Shown here one piece after another: positions 51,133 through 59,934 of a stretch of DNA of 64,000 nt. The first letter of the stretch is position 1; every line of letters starts with the position of its first letter. The notes below the pieces were generated by a model that was not told where the DNA came from, did no database searches, and saw only the letters and a program-made list of their open reading frames with translations. This DNA comes from Aquilonibacter sp963820185 (GTDB taxonomy: Bacteria > Vulcanimicrobiota > Vulcanimicrobiia > Vulcanimicrobiales > Vulcanimicrobiaceae), in the NCBI GenBank assembly GCA_963820185.1, contig CAWFYV010000007.1, forward strand, positions 558,001-622,000, read 5' to 3'. Both the position numbers and the translations under genes were made by a program.

Positions 51133-52742
51133 CTAGCCGAAGCGTTCGGTATAGCGCGCGTTGGGCACGAAGTAGACGCGCTGGTGCGCGTAGTCGAAGT
51201 ACACGTCAAAGTACCGCAGGACGTCCTGGCCGATCAATCCGTCGTAGTCTTCGCCCTCGAACGACGCCGCGTCGTAGGTCGCACTGAAGAGCCAGGTTGG
51301 AAACGTCACCCCGGCGACCTCAAATGGGCCGAGCTGCAACATCCGGAACGCCACGCGTCCGCCGACACCTGAGAACTGCGTCTCGAACGGGAAGGCGTCG
51401 CGCATCTGCGTGCCCATCCCTTGATCCGCGCCGCTGAGTCCGTGGTCATTCACGAATGCGGAGTAGAGCGTGGTGCGGTCGGCACCGGTATCGAGGATAA
51501 AGAGCGCACCGGAGGCATGTGCGACCGTCGCGTTAATGACCGGGACACGATCGTCGAGCGCGATCGCTTGCGCGTATGCTCCCGCCGGCGGCGCGAACGT
51601 CGCTGGGTCGATGACGGAAACGGTGCCGTTGACATAATCGACCTTAAAGACGGCTGCATCGAGAAAATCGAAGCCAACCAGCCCGGCGATGGGCGTGTGC
51701 TCGTCTCCCCACGAGGTGAAGGGGACCGCGCTGACCGCGACGTTGCGCAGTGCAACGTTCCCGAAATCGATCTCCGGGACGACGGCGTGCGCCAACGAGT
51801 AGTTACCGGCCATCGTACCGGTCGTGGCCCCGAACGTCGGAATTCCGAGCGCGCTCACGATACCCGGATCGATCAGAATACCGCTCGCGCCCGAGTCGAG
51901 CAGCAGATTGACCGCGCGGCCCTTGATATGCGCGGTTAGCACGATTCGGTCGGAGAGGATGTGTGCGGGAAGTTCGTTAGTGGCGTGTGGGAGCGCGACA
52001 GGATTGGATGGTGAGGGAACTGCGAGCGCATCGGCAGAGATCGCCGAATCGAGGTCAACGCTTTGCAACGTACGGTCGCGTTCCACGCCGGTCCGCACGA
52101 CCAAGCTGTGCACGTGGCCGGCATCATGTGGCCGCCGACACTGCGGTAATCATCGAAGGTGAAGATCACACGGCTACCGTTACGTGCTTGGTCGATGCGG
52201 TCGATCAGGAACGTCGATGCGTCAAAGTACACGTACTCGAGCCGTCCGCCAGGCGGATCGACGCGGACCACATAGGCGCCTTGCGGATTCGGCCGCATCC
52301 CAAGCAGCGTTACGCCGGGGCCCATCTTGCCGAGTGCGGCTGCGTCGACCTCGTCGCGCCGATGGATTCCGGACGGATACGTGATCTCGCCACTTGCATT
52401 TTGCTCCCACGCGCGCTGGGCAAGCACGCCGTCAGCGGTGCGCAATTTATCTGCAATCGCGACATCCTCGCGCATGTCGTTGCCGCGACGCGTGACAATC
52501 ATCGTGCCGGTCAGGCCGTCCTGCGCGAGGTTCCAGTGTTCGACCGAGGATGCGGGCAACGGCGCGCCGGCCGCGTGCAGATATGCAGCACGTAACTGCG
52601 CGAGCGTCATCTGCGTCGCGATGACGCCAAGCGGCGGCCGCGTGCCGTCGTCCTGTCGATCGACGATGCCGGCAGCGCCCGCGGCGAGAAACGCCGCAAG
52701 TGCACTAGCTATTCTTGTGAAAGACTTTATAAAAATTGTCAT
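51133..52742 (-). CDS. two-lobed secreted aspartic protease, one frameshift
   Basis: Start ATG 52742 (MTIFIKSFTRIASALAAFLAAGAAG) with a signal peptide. An N-terminal domain of about 190 residues (LRAAYLHAAGAPL ... VIFTFDDYRSVGG) is shared with the neighbouring gene. Near 52113 the frame breaks after MMPAT and continues as HSLVVRTGVERDRTL. The C-terminal half has two aspartic-protease lobes, with VNLLLDSGASGILID (DSG) and ALFILDTGADRTTLY (DTG). Both catalytic Asp motifs are intact, so with the frame restored the enzyme should be active outside the cytoplasm. Confidence 0.72.
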
Positions 52743-54303
52743 TTGGCTTGATGATGAGACGCTTGCCGGAATAGTCGAAATAGAGATCAAAAAATCCGAG
52801 ATAATCGTTGCCGAGGATTGCATCTGCATCGTCATTGCTGCCAAAGAGCGCGAAGTTGGTCGCTACGACCGTGCGATTCTGATAATCAGACGGGCCGAAA
52901 CGTAAATGCGACGCGGTTGTAAACCAGAACGCTGCCGTTGTGCCATAGGAGTTCTCATCTGCAAAAGGCACCACGGTTTCGCGGTGTTCCTGATGCGGAA
53001 GGTCGATGAAGTCGCTCTTATGCGCATCGATGTATGAGCCGGACACGAACGAAAAGGCACTTGCCATGTCGACGACCACGTGCGGGGCGATTCCCTCGCC
53101 GATCGTCATCGAAACCATCGGCTTGCCGTCATCCATGGTTAGCGGTATCTGGTAGGCTTCGCCATCAACCGGGTTGGCGGCGGTAAAGCGGTTGCGAGGA
53201 ATGAGTTCGAGCGTTCCATCTTTGTAGTTGACGTGCAGCACGACGCCGGCGAGAAAGTCGTAGCCAAGGATGCCGACGACCTTCGTGCTATCGCTCATTC
53301 TATAGTTGTACGGTTCGCTCTCTACGACGAAATTCTGGAAGCGCAGAGGACCTACGGTAGCATCATCGATGCGCGTGGCGTACACGAGCTTGGTGCCGTC
53401 GTCGAGCTGCGTGTTCGCCCCAAACGCCGGAAGATTGAGCTCGCGCGCGACCTCACGGTCGATGATGCTGACCGGTGACGCCGAGTCGATCATAAAATCG
53501 AGCCCGCGCCCAGCGACCGAAACACGGACGATGAACTGACCGTAGTGCGACATCGTCGCCGGAAGCGCGGTTGCGTCGGCGAATCCGAGCGTGATGCCCG
53601 GTTTGCTGGGCGGCGGCACGAAGCCGGCCGGGTCGATCGATGCCGGATGCGTCAGGGCCGTGCGATGCCAATCATAATCGAGCTGCGCTCTGCCGTCTGA
53701 ATCGTGGATGTGCCACGGTTCGCTCAAGCCCTGTGTGGTGCGGTAATCGTCGTAGGCGTTGACAACGCGGCGCTTTCCGCTGATCCACTCGATGCGCGTG
53801 ATCTGGTAGCTGCTCTTGTCGACGAAAATCCATTCCGGGTGCTTGTACAGCGGCCGTTTGACTTGGATGACGTACGCGGGCGATAATCCGGTCGTCTCGC
53901 CTGCCAGACTGAGATCGTACTTCGGATCGGTAAAGTCGTCGAGCACGCGAAGCGGAAAAACGACTCATCGTCGTTGCTCAGCGTCGTCGACGTGAAACCG
54001 TTATAGTCGCGATGCCAGCGCGTGCCGCTGAATGTCCGGACGATTCGACGAGCGATCCCACGACAATTTTCGAGTCGTAGTCGGTGCCGGAGCGTCGAGG
54101 TGTTCGGTGCCGCTTTGGCCGTCAGACGTGTAGGTCCAATCGTCGATGCTCTGGTCCGGCACGCCGGCCACAAGGTGCCCTCGGGCCTGCTGGTGCGCGG
54201 TGAGTATCGCAGACAGGTGCGCCGACGATGGCATGAGCCCGGTGGGTGGGGCGTCGAGCGGTGCGACAATGCCTGCGGCTAGCAATAATCCTAACGCAAT
54301 CAC
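52705..54303 (-). CDS. aspartic-protease-like protein with altered catalytic motifs, several frameshifts
   Basis: A paralogue of the gene at 51133, lying just upstream; the two overlap by 38 bp. The N-terminal part (VIALGLLLAAGIVAPL, then LSAILTAHQQARGHLVAG) is in one frame. GTDYDSKIVVGSLVES, then GTRWHRDYNGFTSTTLSND, then VLDDFTDPKYDLSL occupy others, so three to four indels lie in 53950-54340. From 53946 on the frame is clean. The two lobes have LDFMIDSASPVSIID and HVVVDMASAFSFVSG: the catalytic Gly of D-S/T-G is replaced by Ala in both, and Ser/Thr by Met in the second. This copy is probably not a protease. Confidence 0.65.
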
Positions 54304-54360
54304 GGCTACCGCATTCGCTGCACACCTGAGTCTTCCGCCTCATAGGTCTTTCAGCCTATT

Positions 54361-55221
54361 TTAAATCAGTGAAAGTTGGACGGCAGCCTCGCAGCGGATG
54401 CTGGGCGTCACTCGCGCTGTGTGGCGGCCTGTCGCGTCTTTGACGCGCGTGTCGATTTGGTCGGCGATTGCGCGCGGGGCATACGTCCCGCGATAGTCGT
54501 GTGCGTACTGCGCGATTAGCTCCGGTTGGTGCTCTCGCAAGTAGCCAAAGAACGTCTCGCGCGTAATGTCGTGAAGGTAGAGCGTGTTGTGCCACACCTT
54601 CGCGGCGCCGGCGTCGCGTGCGGCGCGCACGACCGCCTCGATCGATTCCGGCGTATCGGTAATATGTGGAAGCACGGGCGCGAGTGCGACGTTGACCGCA
54701 ATACCCGCATCGGCGAGCATGCGTACGGCGCGTAGCCGCTGGCGCGGCGGTGCGACGGTCGGCTCGATCTCGCGTGCGAGCTGTTCGTCGAGGGTCGCGA
54801 TGCTGATCGACACACTTGCGCTTGCAACGCGGGCCAGGCCTTGGAGCACGTCGATGTCGCGCACGACCAGCGGCGAGCGCGTGATGAGGCTTGCGGGTGA
54901 CTGATAGTCGCGCAGCGCCTCGAGGATCCCGCGCGTGATGCGGTAGCGCCCCTCGAGCGGCTGGTAGGGATCGGTGACGGTGCCGATCGCCACCGCTTCG
55001 CGCTTCCAACTGCGTTTGGCGAGCTCGGTGCGCACGACCGCGGCCGCGTTGACCTTCACGTAGAGCTTGGAGCCCCAGTTCGCGACGCCGTCCTGCTCGA
55101 GATAGGTGTGGGTGCGGCGGGCATAGCAGAAGCGGCACTGGTGGTAGCAGCCGCGGTTTTCCTGTATATCAGCTTTCTCAAAAGACTGGATGAAGAGTAC
55201 CCTGGGAAGACACCACCGCAC
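54361..55221 (-). CDS. SPL-family radical SAM protein, N-terminus replaced
   Basis: The cluster motif CYHQCRFCY (CxxxCxxC) is intact. TDPYQPLEGRYRITRGILEAL, ITRSPLVVRDIDVLQGL, ISIATLDEQLAREIEPTVAPPRQRL and VWHNTLYLHDITRETFFGYL follow, closely matching the paralogue at 61036. That copy has about 30 more residues before the cluster, including CYRGC. Here the homology stops at ENRGC near 55158, and the residues before it are unrelated. The gene appears cut at a recombination point. The family resembles spore photoproduct lyase, but its substrate is not established. Confidence 0.75.
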   Translation of the reverse strand: MRWCLPRVLFIQSFEKADIQENRGCYHQCRFCYARRTHTYLEQDGVANWGSKLYVKVNAAAVVRTELAKRSWKREAVAIGTVTDPYQPLEGRYRITRGILEALRDYQSPASLITRSPLVVRDIDVLQGLARVASASVSISIATLDEQLAREIEPTVAPPRQRLRAVRMLADAGIAVNVALAPVLPHITDTPESIEAVVRAARDAGAAKVWHNTLYLHDITRETFFGYLREHQPELIAQYAHDYRGTYAPRAIADQIDTRVKDATGRHTARVTPSIRCEAAVQLSLI

Positions 55222-55256
55222 TTGACTTTGTAGATCTGCCGGAGTATATCCGAGCC

Positions 55257-55421
55257 ATGATTACATCCACGACCAAGCCCTGCTGTGAGGGGCAAACCCG
55301 GGCGGTGGCGGAGTGGGCGGCGATCCCGATGAGGGAAACCGGCCTATCGGACGACGCTGCGCTGCAGAACGTGATCGATTTTGCCAGCTTCGGCAAGATC
55401 TACGAAGTGGTCCAGAAGTAA
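55257..55421 (+). CDS. small protein of unknown function
   Basis: A 54-residue frame: ITSTTKPCCEGQTRAVAEWA, IPMRETGLSDDAALQNVIDF and GKIYEVVQK. It is predicted helical, with a balanced charge pattern, and its stop overlaps the next start (TAATG), which supports a real two-gene unit. No homologue comes to mind. Confidence 0.5.
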   Translation: MITSTTKPCCEGQTRAVAEWAAIPMRETGLSDDAALQNVIDFASFGKIYEVVQK

Positions 55422-55639
55422 TGCACTACCGCTCGCACTATGGCGGGGCGCCGGGAATATTCCCGTCCTTTGGAATCATCGTGGATGACCAGACCATGAC
55501 ATGGACGACCGACCCCCTGGGCAACGACATCCCAAAGCCGATGATGGGCGTTCCCTTCACCCGAGAAGGCTCCAGTCCCATCGGCTCGGGGAAGGCGTTC
55601 GATCTCTTCCCTGGTGGTCGCGCTCAGCTGTCGCGATAA
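55421..55639 (+). CDS. small protein of unknown function
   Basis: A 72-residue frame coupled to the previous one: MHYRSHYGGAPGIFPSFGII, then DDQTMTWTTDPLGNDIPKPM and GSGKAFDLFPGGRAQLSR. It is rich in Gly and Pro. Not recognised; the sequence does not look like a shadow of another gene because no frame on the opposite strand is better. Confidence 0.5.
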   Translation: MHYRSHYGGAPGIFPSFGIIVDDQTMTWTTDPLGNDIPKPMMGVPFTREGSSPIGSGKAFDLFPGGRAQLSR

Positions 55640-55676
55640 ACAGAACGGGACAAGCACACGAGAGGGGGTGTCTTTC

Positions 55677-56387
55677 ATGGGATGGTTTGGACGCAATAAG
55701 GCCCAGAAGCAGCTCGAAGAAACAGTTCAGCAGCAACGCCGTCAGTACGAAATCCGCAAAACGCAGCTATTCGAGCAGTGTCGGATTTATGCAGAAGAAC
55801 TCGTTGATGACAATGGTCGAGCAGGCAGCATTGGCGCACTCGCATCAAATCTCATTACCGGCGAACCTCATCCGAGGGACCTCCTAGATTCGATCAGCGA
55901 GAAGGATCGCGAATCGGCGAGGAACATCGCTGATCGTGCCCTCGCCGACCCCGAGATGCGCGAATTTGCCGGAGACACAATCTTCTGGCTTGCGGAGGCA
56001 CTGTTCAGCCAGGGCTTCGATACGAAAACAAATATCCAAAGTTCCGAGTCAGTGGAGAAAGCGAAAGAGCTTCTTCAGTTGGCCCGCGATCGGGGTGGCG
56101 ACAAGGCTTTGTATTTTTCGCTGCTGAGTCAGGTCCAAATGAGCGCTGGCGAATTCAAGAAAGCCCATACGAGTGCGATAAGGGGTGAGAAAGAACTCCC
56201 CCCGCTTTCAATCTCCGAGGACGCTAGTACGAGGATTTTGCGAAGCGAACTATTGCGGCTTACCGCGAACGCTGCCGTTGCTCTGGGGAATTTTGAAGAA
56301 GCGAAGTTCGCATACATGGCGGCTAAGGATTTCAATCCCAAAATCCAAGGAGTTGATGAAGCCCTTCGAGCCTTGCGTGGCCGATAA
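55677..56387 (+). CDS. TPR-like helical protein
   Basis: A 236-residue protein from ATG 55677, preceded by a strong AGAGGGGGTG. The N-terminus GWFGRNKAQKQLEETVQQQRR is a charged helix. The rest carries TPR-like pairs (ARNIADRALADPEMREFAGD, AKELLQLARDRGGDKALYFS, QMSAGEFKKAHTSAIRGEK, NAAVALGNFEEAKFAYMAAKD). Probably a scaffold. It forms a run with the two small genes before it; G+C is lower than in the purine region, which suggests recent acquisition. Confidence 0.65.
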   Translation: MGWFGRNKAQKQLEETVQQQRRQYEIRKTQLFEQCRIYAEELVDDNGRAGSIGALASNLITGEPHPRDLLDSISEKDRESARNIADRALADPEMREFAGDTIFWLAEALFSQGFDTKTNIQSSESVEKAKELLQLARDRGGDKALYFSLLSQVQMSAGEFKKAHTSAIRGEKELPPLSISEDASTRILRSELLRLTANAAVALGNFEEAKFAYMAAKDFNPKIQGVDEALRALRGR

Positions 56388-56472
56388 TCGGGCCTCCCAA
56401 TTTGGAACCGAAGCTGTACTGGATACTGCCTCCGCAGCAAGCGCCAACCCCCTATTATATCAGTGAAGTCCG

Positions 56473-56673
56473 CTACGCGTCGTTTGCTGCGCATCGCTTG
56501 CACGAATCTTCGACCGGATGCCACGAGACCGGCTCAATATCGCTGGTCGAGCACGACGGGCACTCACTGTTGCACGCGCCATACTCGGGGCCGTTCTCCT
56601 CATCCCATTCAACGCCCGGATCAACCGGACAATCGTTGTGCCGATAGTGCACTCCTAAGATGGGGGTGACCAT
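56473..56673 (-). CDS. small Cys-rich zinc-ribbon-like protein
   Basis: A 66-residue frame with Cys at DCPVD, GACNSECPSC and SCKRCAA, and the typical ribbon wording CPSCSTSDIEPVSW. It overlaps the start of the plus-strand GloVer fragment. Coding is supported only by the Cys pattern. Confidence 0.4.
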   Translation of the reverse strand: MVTPILGVHYRHNDCPVDPGVEWDEENGPEYGACNSECPSCSTSDIEPVSWHPVEDSCKRCAANDA

Positions 56674-57220
56674 CGTAAACAGCGTTCTCTACGGTACGAC
56701 CACGGACTGCGGTGTCGGTGCGACCGCCAACGGAACGGTGTTCTCGCTTACGACGTCCGGCACGGAAACAATCCTGCATTCCTTCACCAACAATAGCACG
56801 ACCGATGGCTATGAGCCGTTCGACGGTCCGTTGCTCTACGCGAACGGCGTTCTTTATGGCACGACTCGTATGGGTGGGACGCAGTGCTGCGGGACGGTGT
56901 TCCAGATCTCGCTCTCCGGCACGGAAAGCGTCGTCCACAGTTTCTCAAATACCGATGGCGAGCCCGCCTCCGGGCTGATTGACGTCAACGGAACGCTGTA
57001 TGGCGTGACGCGCTCCGGCGGTTCGTCGGGCGTGGGGAGCGTGTATGCTCTTAACACGTCGTCGGGCGCAATCCAGCCCCTATACAACTTTACCGGGACC
57101 GGGACAGACGGAGGTGCTCCCAAGGGCAACCTAGTTCAAGTTGGGAACGGTCTCTACGGGAGTACGCAGAATGGCGGCGCAAATAATGACGGCGTAGTCT
57201 TTGCCGTTCCCCTTCCGTAG
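56660..57220 (+). pseudogene. GloVer-type repeat protein, 5' end missing
   Basis: A 186-residue frame of repeats of the form NGVLYGTT..GG..GTVFxxxxSGTExxLHSF: VLYGTTTDCG, GTVFSLTTSGTETILHSFTN, VLYGTTRMGG, GTVFQISLSGTESVVHSFSN, TLYGVTRSGG and GLYGSTQNGG. These beta-propeller-like tandem repeats are known from large secreted proteins. Full members have a signal peptide and several more repeats. Here translation would start directly inside a repeat without any export signal, so it is likely a truncated remnant. Confidence 0.6.
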
Positions 57221-57335
57221 CAAACTGGCACAAGTTTGATATGCTCGCTGTATTGAATACTGAATCGTAAAGCGCCGGTCGCTAAGCCCGTCCGCTCGAC
57301 GACGATCGCAACAGCTACCTGTTTTGCGCTACGCC

Positions 57336-57890
57336 TTACGAGTTGTCTGGCGGGCAGACGTAGACTGATTGACCTTGATGAAAGAGTCGATCGTAAACGT
57401 AGGCGCTGCTGCCCTGCGGCTCAAAGCGGAATCTTACTGTCTCATCAAATACGGAGAATAACAGAAATCCGCAAGCCAACACTAGCAATGTCGGTGAGGC
57501 CCCGTAGACCACCTGAAGCTTACGAAGAACGTTCCCCCAATAAGCCTTCGCCTCCGCGGGTTTTCCCTGAAGTATGTGGAGCAGGATTGGCGCGAGCACG
57601 ATAGCCAGAATAGCGAGGCCGGTCCACAGAACATAGTCCCCGGCGTTCCCGATGAAATTGATTCCGCCGATGCACGATAGGCCGTGGACGTAAGCTGCAC
57701 CCCACACCGCCTGGTAGGCCATCGCAACCACGTAGACCCAGAGAAATATTCGTGACCTTGGGCGAACTTGCTCGGAAGCGGCGGCTTCGGACGCTGGCGT
57801 TGCAAATATCCAGCGTAGCACCACGAACGAGATAATCAGGCCGACGAATAACTCGACCAGCGGCTGTTGTGCCACACCGGGTCCGGTCAT
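57336..57890 (-). CDS. membrane protein of unknown function
   Basis: A 184-residue protein with four hydrophobic spans (VELFVGLIISFVVLRWIF, IFLWVYVVAMAYQAVWGA, YVLWTGLAILAIVLAPILLHI and TLLVLACGFLLFSVF) and a C-terminal tail SVYVCPPDNS. Not recognised. It ends a same-strand run of five genes starting at 60885. Confidence 0.6.
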   Translation of the reverse strand: MTGPGVAQQPLVELFVGLIISFVVLRWIFATPASEAAASEQVRPRSRIFLWVYVVAMAYQAVWGAAYVHGLSCIGGINFIGNAGDYVLWTGLAILAIVLAPILLHILQGKPAEAKAYWGNVLRKLQVVYGASPTLLVLACGFLLFSVFDETVRFRFEPQGSSAYVYDRLFHQGQSVYVCPPDNS

Positions 57891-57935
57891 GCCGGGATAT
57901 TGCAGCGGCGTCGCGTTCGCACCTGGTGTTTCAAC

Positions 57936-58373
57936 TTAAGATGCTCTGTCCCAGAATTTATTTCCGGCCGCTGCCGGGGACCCCTTAGCCGCTGGAAGTT
58001 CCTTGCGAGTGATGGTCTTTCTTACTTCCGGCAGCGCTATGCCAAGTCGTCTGGCGAACGATAGTGTTTCGTCACTGAAGAAGTAGAGCGACGTATACAT
58101 GAGGTCCAGTCCGGATTGCGGCGGCTCATTGCGTACGCCGTATTTCGGGAATTGCTCCTTATGAGAAAAACTCAGTGAGTAAATCTCGACGGGTATCGGG
58201 ATGGCCGCGGGCCACCGGAGCCCCTCCGCGACAAGTCGCTCTCCGTGTTCAAGCGCCGCGTCGAAGAAGGCGATGACTGGATCTGCTTTTCCAGCGAGGT
58301 GGTCGTGATTGCTGACTGCGATGACGTGGAAAACATCGTCAGGATGCTCGGCGGTTGTGGCCGGTTGTTCCAT
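57936..58373 (-). CDS. protein of unknown function
   Basis: A 145-residue soluble protein: EHPDDVFHVIAVSNHDHLAG, DPVIAFFDAALEHGERLVAE, PVEIYSLSFSHKEQFPKYG and DLMYTSLYFFSDETLSFARR. No signal peptide or known motif. It lies 50 bp after the lipoprotein gene on the same strand. Confidence 0.5.
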   Translation of the reverse strand: MEQPATTAEHPDDVFHVIAVSNHDHLAGKADPVIAFFDAALEHGERLVAEGLRWPAAIPIPVEIYSLSFSHKEQFPKYGVRNEPPQSGLDLMYTSLYFFSDETLSFARRLGIALPEVRKTITRKELPAAKGSPAAAGNKFWDRAS

Positions 58374-58422
58374 GGTTTATCTGCTCCGTTTGAAAGCTTT
58401 GTTATTGGACCTAGGGGCTTGG

Positions 58423-59376
58423 CTAGTACGCGAGGTCAACGCCCTCGTTGTCGTCCTTGTCTATGAAGCGATCTCCGCCGTCGCAGATCAAACCGTCGAA
58501 CGGCGCAATCCATAGGCTCGACGTTACGGTATCGGTATCGTCTACGCGCAGGTGACGGCCATCATCGAGAGCCAGGACCTTTCCGTCGTCGTAAACGCCC
58601 TCGACCGAGACCTCTTCGCAATCCGAAGAAACCGCCGGTGGCGGAGGTGCTTGATACGACACGGTGGTCTGTTGATTTTCGGAACCTGCACCGACGCTGG
58701 AACCGTTTGCGTCGACATCGTCAAGCGCCGGTGCCGGGGTTCGCGTGGCTACCGGCGTGATATGCCAGTTATCGCCTTGTGCGAAAAAGGAGAGCGTTTC
58801 GCCATCGTACATGAACTCGTGTCGGCCGTCGCTGAAGACCTTGTCTTGCACGGCAACCATGTCGGGGTGTTCAGGTGTGGAGACGCCGATGAGATGAACC
58901 GAATCCCAGGCATCTTTGTCGAGCACCCATCCGCTTAGTGAACCGTGATTCAGCGTCCAATACCCGGTCCGCTCCCAGAATAGTTTCCCATTTCCTTTGG
59001 TCAGGTAGATGTAATCGACGGTATATGTAACCATGCGACCGGTGACGCTGCGTATTTGAACCTTCGGGCCGTTTATGAACCCATAGTCGGCTACAAAGTC
59101 GTCGCGGTGACTACGGAAGAAGTCGGCGGAAACGATGCTGGCGATGTCCTTCACGGAGTCCTTCGTGCCGGCGTCAACGTCTCGATAAAACCGAGTGATG
59201 AGACCAGCAGCTTGATCCGGATTGGGCGTTTGCTGTGGCGTTGCTGCTGGTGCTGTCTGAGCAGTGCTTGCGATTGAGGCGTAGTGCACGTCCTGGTCGC
59301 TGCAGCCGTGGAAGAACGCTACGGCCAGAATGATGGTGGGCGTTACCCCGGCGCGGGCGACGCGTTTCAGTAGCAT
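58423..59376 (-). CDS. lipoprotein with SH3-like and acidic C-terminal part
   Basis: A 317-residue protein with a lipoprotein signal (TPTIILAVAFFHGCSDQ). After a Pro/Thr-rich linker, residues 50-190 form an alpha+beta domain (AAGLITRFYRDVDAGTKDSV, FWERTGYWTLNHGSLSGWVLD) resembling secreted NTF2-like or DUF3828-type domains. A second linker leads to an acidic end with many Asp residues (VDDTDTVTSSL, DKDDNEGVDLAY), possibly calcium-binding. The start overlaps the stop of the repeat protein gene by 10 bp. Confidence 0.6.
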   Translation of the reverse strand: MLLKRVARAGVTPTIILAVAFFHGCSDQDVHYASIASTAQTAPAATPQQTPNPDQAAGLITRFYRDVDAGTKDSVKDIASIVSADFFRSHRDDFVADYGFINGPKVQIRSVTGRMVTYTVDYIYLTKGNGKLFWERTGYWTLNHGSLSGWVLDKDAWDSVHLIGVSTPEHPDMVAVQDKVFSDGRHEFMYDGETLSFFAQGDNWHITPVATRTPAPALDDVDANGSSVGAGSENQQTTVSYQAPPPPAVSSDCEEVSVEGVYDDGKVLALDDGRHLRVDDTDTVTSSLWIAPFDGLICDGGDRFIDKDDNEGVDLAY

Positions 59377-59792
59377 TGAACCGTACCTGTGTACTGGTTG
59401 ACGTAGCAGCGCTGCTGGTAGCCGTTGGAGCCGTAGGTTGTGATCGTGTTGGAATAGGGGCTGTAGTAGGTCTGGTACGAGTTACCACTTGGCGAACCGT
59501 ACGTCGTGGCGCTGTTCGTGTAGGGGTGGTAGTAGGTCGTCGAGGTGCCCCCGTGAGGGTTGTACGTTGTCGACGTGTTCGTGTAGGGACTCGAATAGGT
59601 TTGATAGGGGCCACCGGGTCCGTAGGTCGTGCTGCTGTTCGTATACGGGTTGCTGTAGGTCTGGTAGGTCTGACCGTTCGAGTAGGTCGTGCAGACGTTC
59701 GTGTACGGGCTGCACGTGATTGTAGCTTGCTGGGCCATCGCCGCGGCCGCCGTGCTCAGGGCGAGGATTGCCGTCATCAAAATGGTCTTCAT
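59367..59792 (-). CDS. secreted Tyr/Thr/Ser-rich tandem-repeat protein
   Basis: A 141-residue protein from ATG 59792 with signal peptide KTILMTAILALSTAAAAMA. The mature part is five to six imperfect repeats of about 20 residues, with the core PYTNxxTTYGxxGxxYQTY: SPYTNVCTTYSNGQTYQTY, NPYTNSSTTYGPGGPYQTY, SPYTNTSTTYNPHGG, HPYTNSATTYGSPSGNSYQT and SPYSNTITTYGSNGYQQ. It ends NQYTGTVQCY with two Cys. Tyr, Thr, Ser, Asn and Gly make up most of it. This looks like a matrix, fibre or adhesive protein. Not recognised. Confidence 0.7.
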   Translation of the reverse strand: MKTILMTAILALSTAAAAMAQQATITCSPYTNVCTTYSNGQTYQTYSNPYTNSSTTYGPGGPYQTYSSPYTNTSTTYNPHGGTSTTYYHPYTNSATTYGSPSGNSYQTYYSPYSNTITTYGSNGYQQRCYVNQYTGTVQCY

Positions 59793-59934
59793 GGTGCGCC
59801 TCCGGGCTGCCGAGACGAATCGCTTCGGCACGCTCATCGTCTCCGATGGCGAGCGGGAGGGCACTTCCCCGGTAGGGGGATTTTGGGGCGCTCCCCCATT
59901 TGGGGAATGGCTCTGTTGTGAAGCGCGCGCGGGC

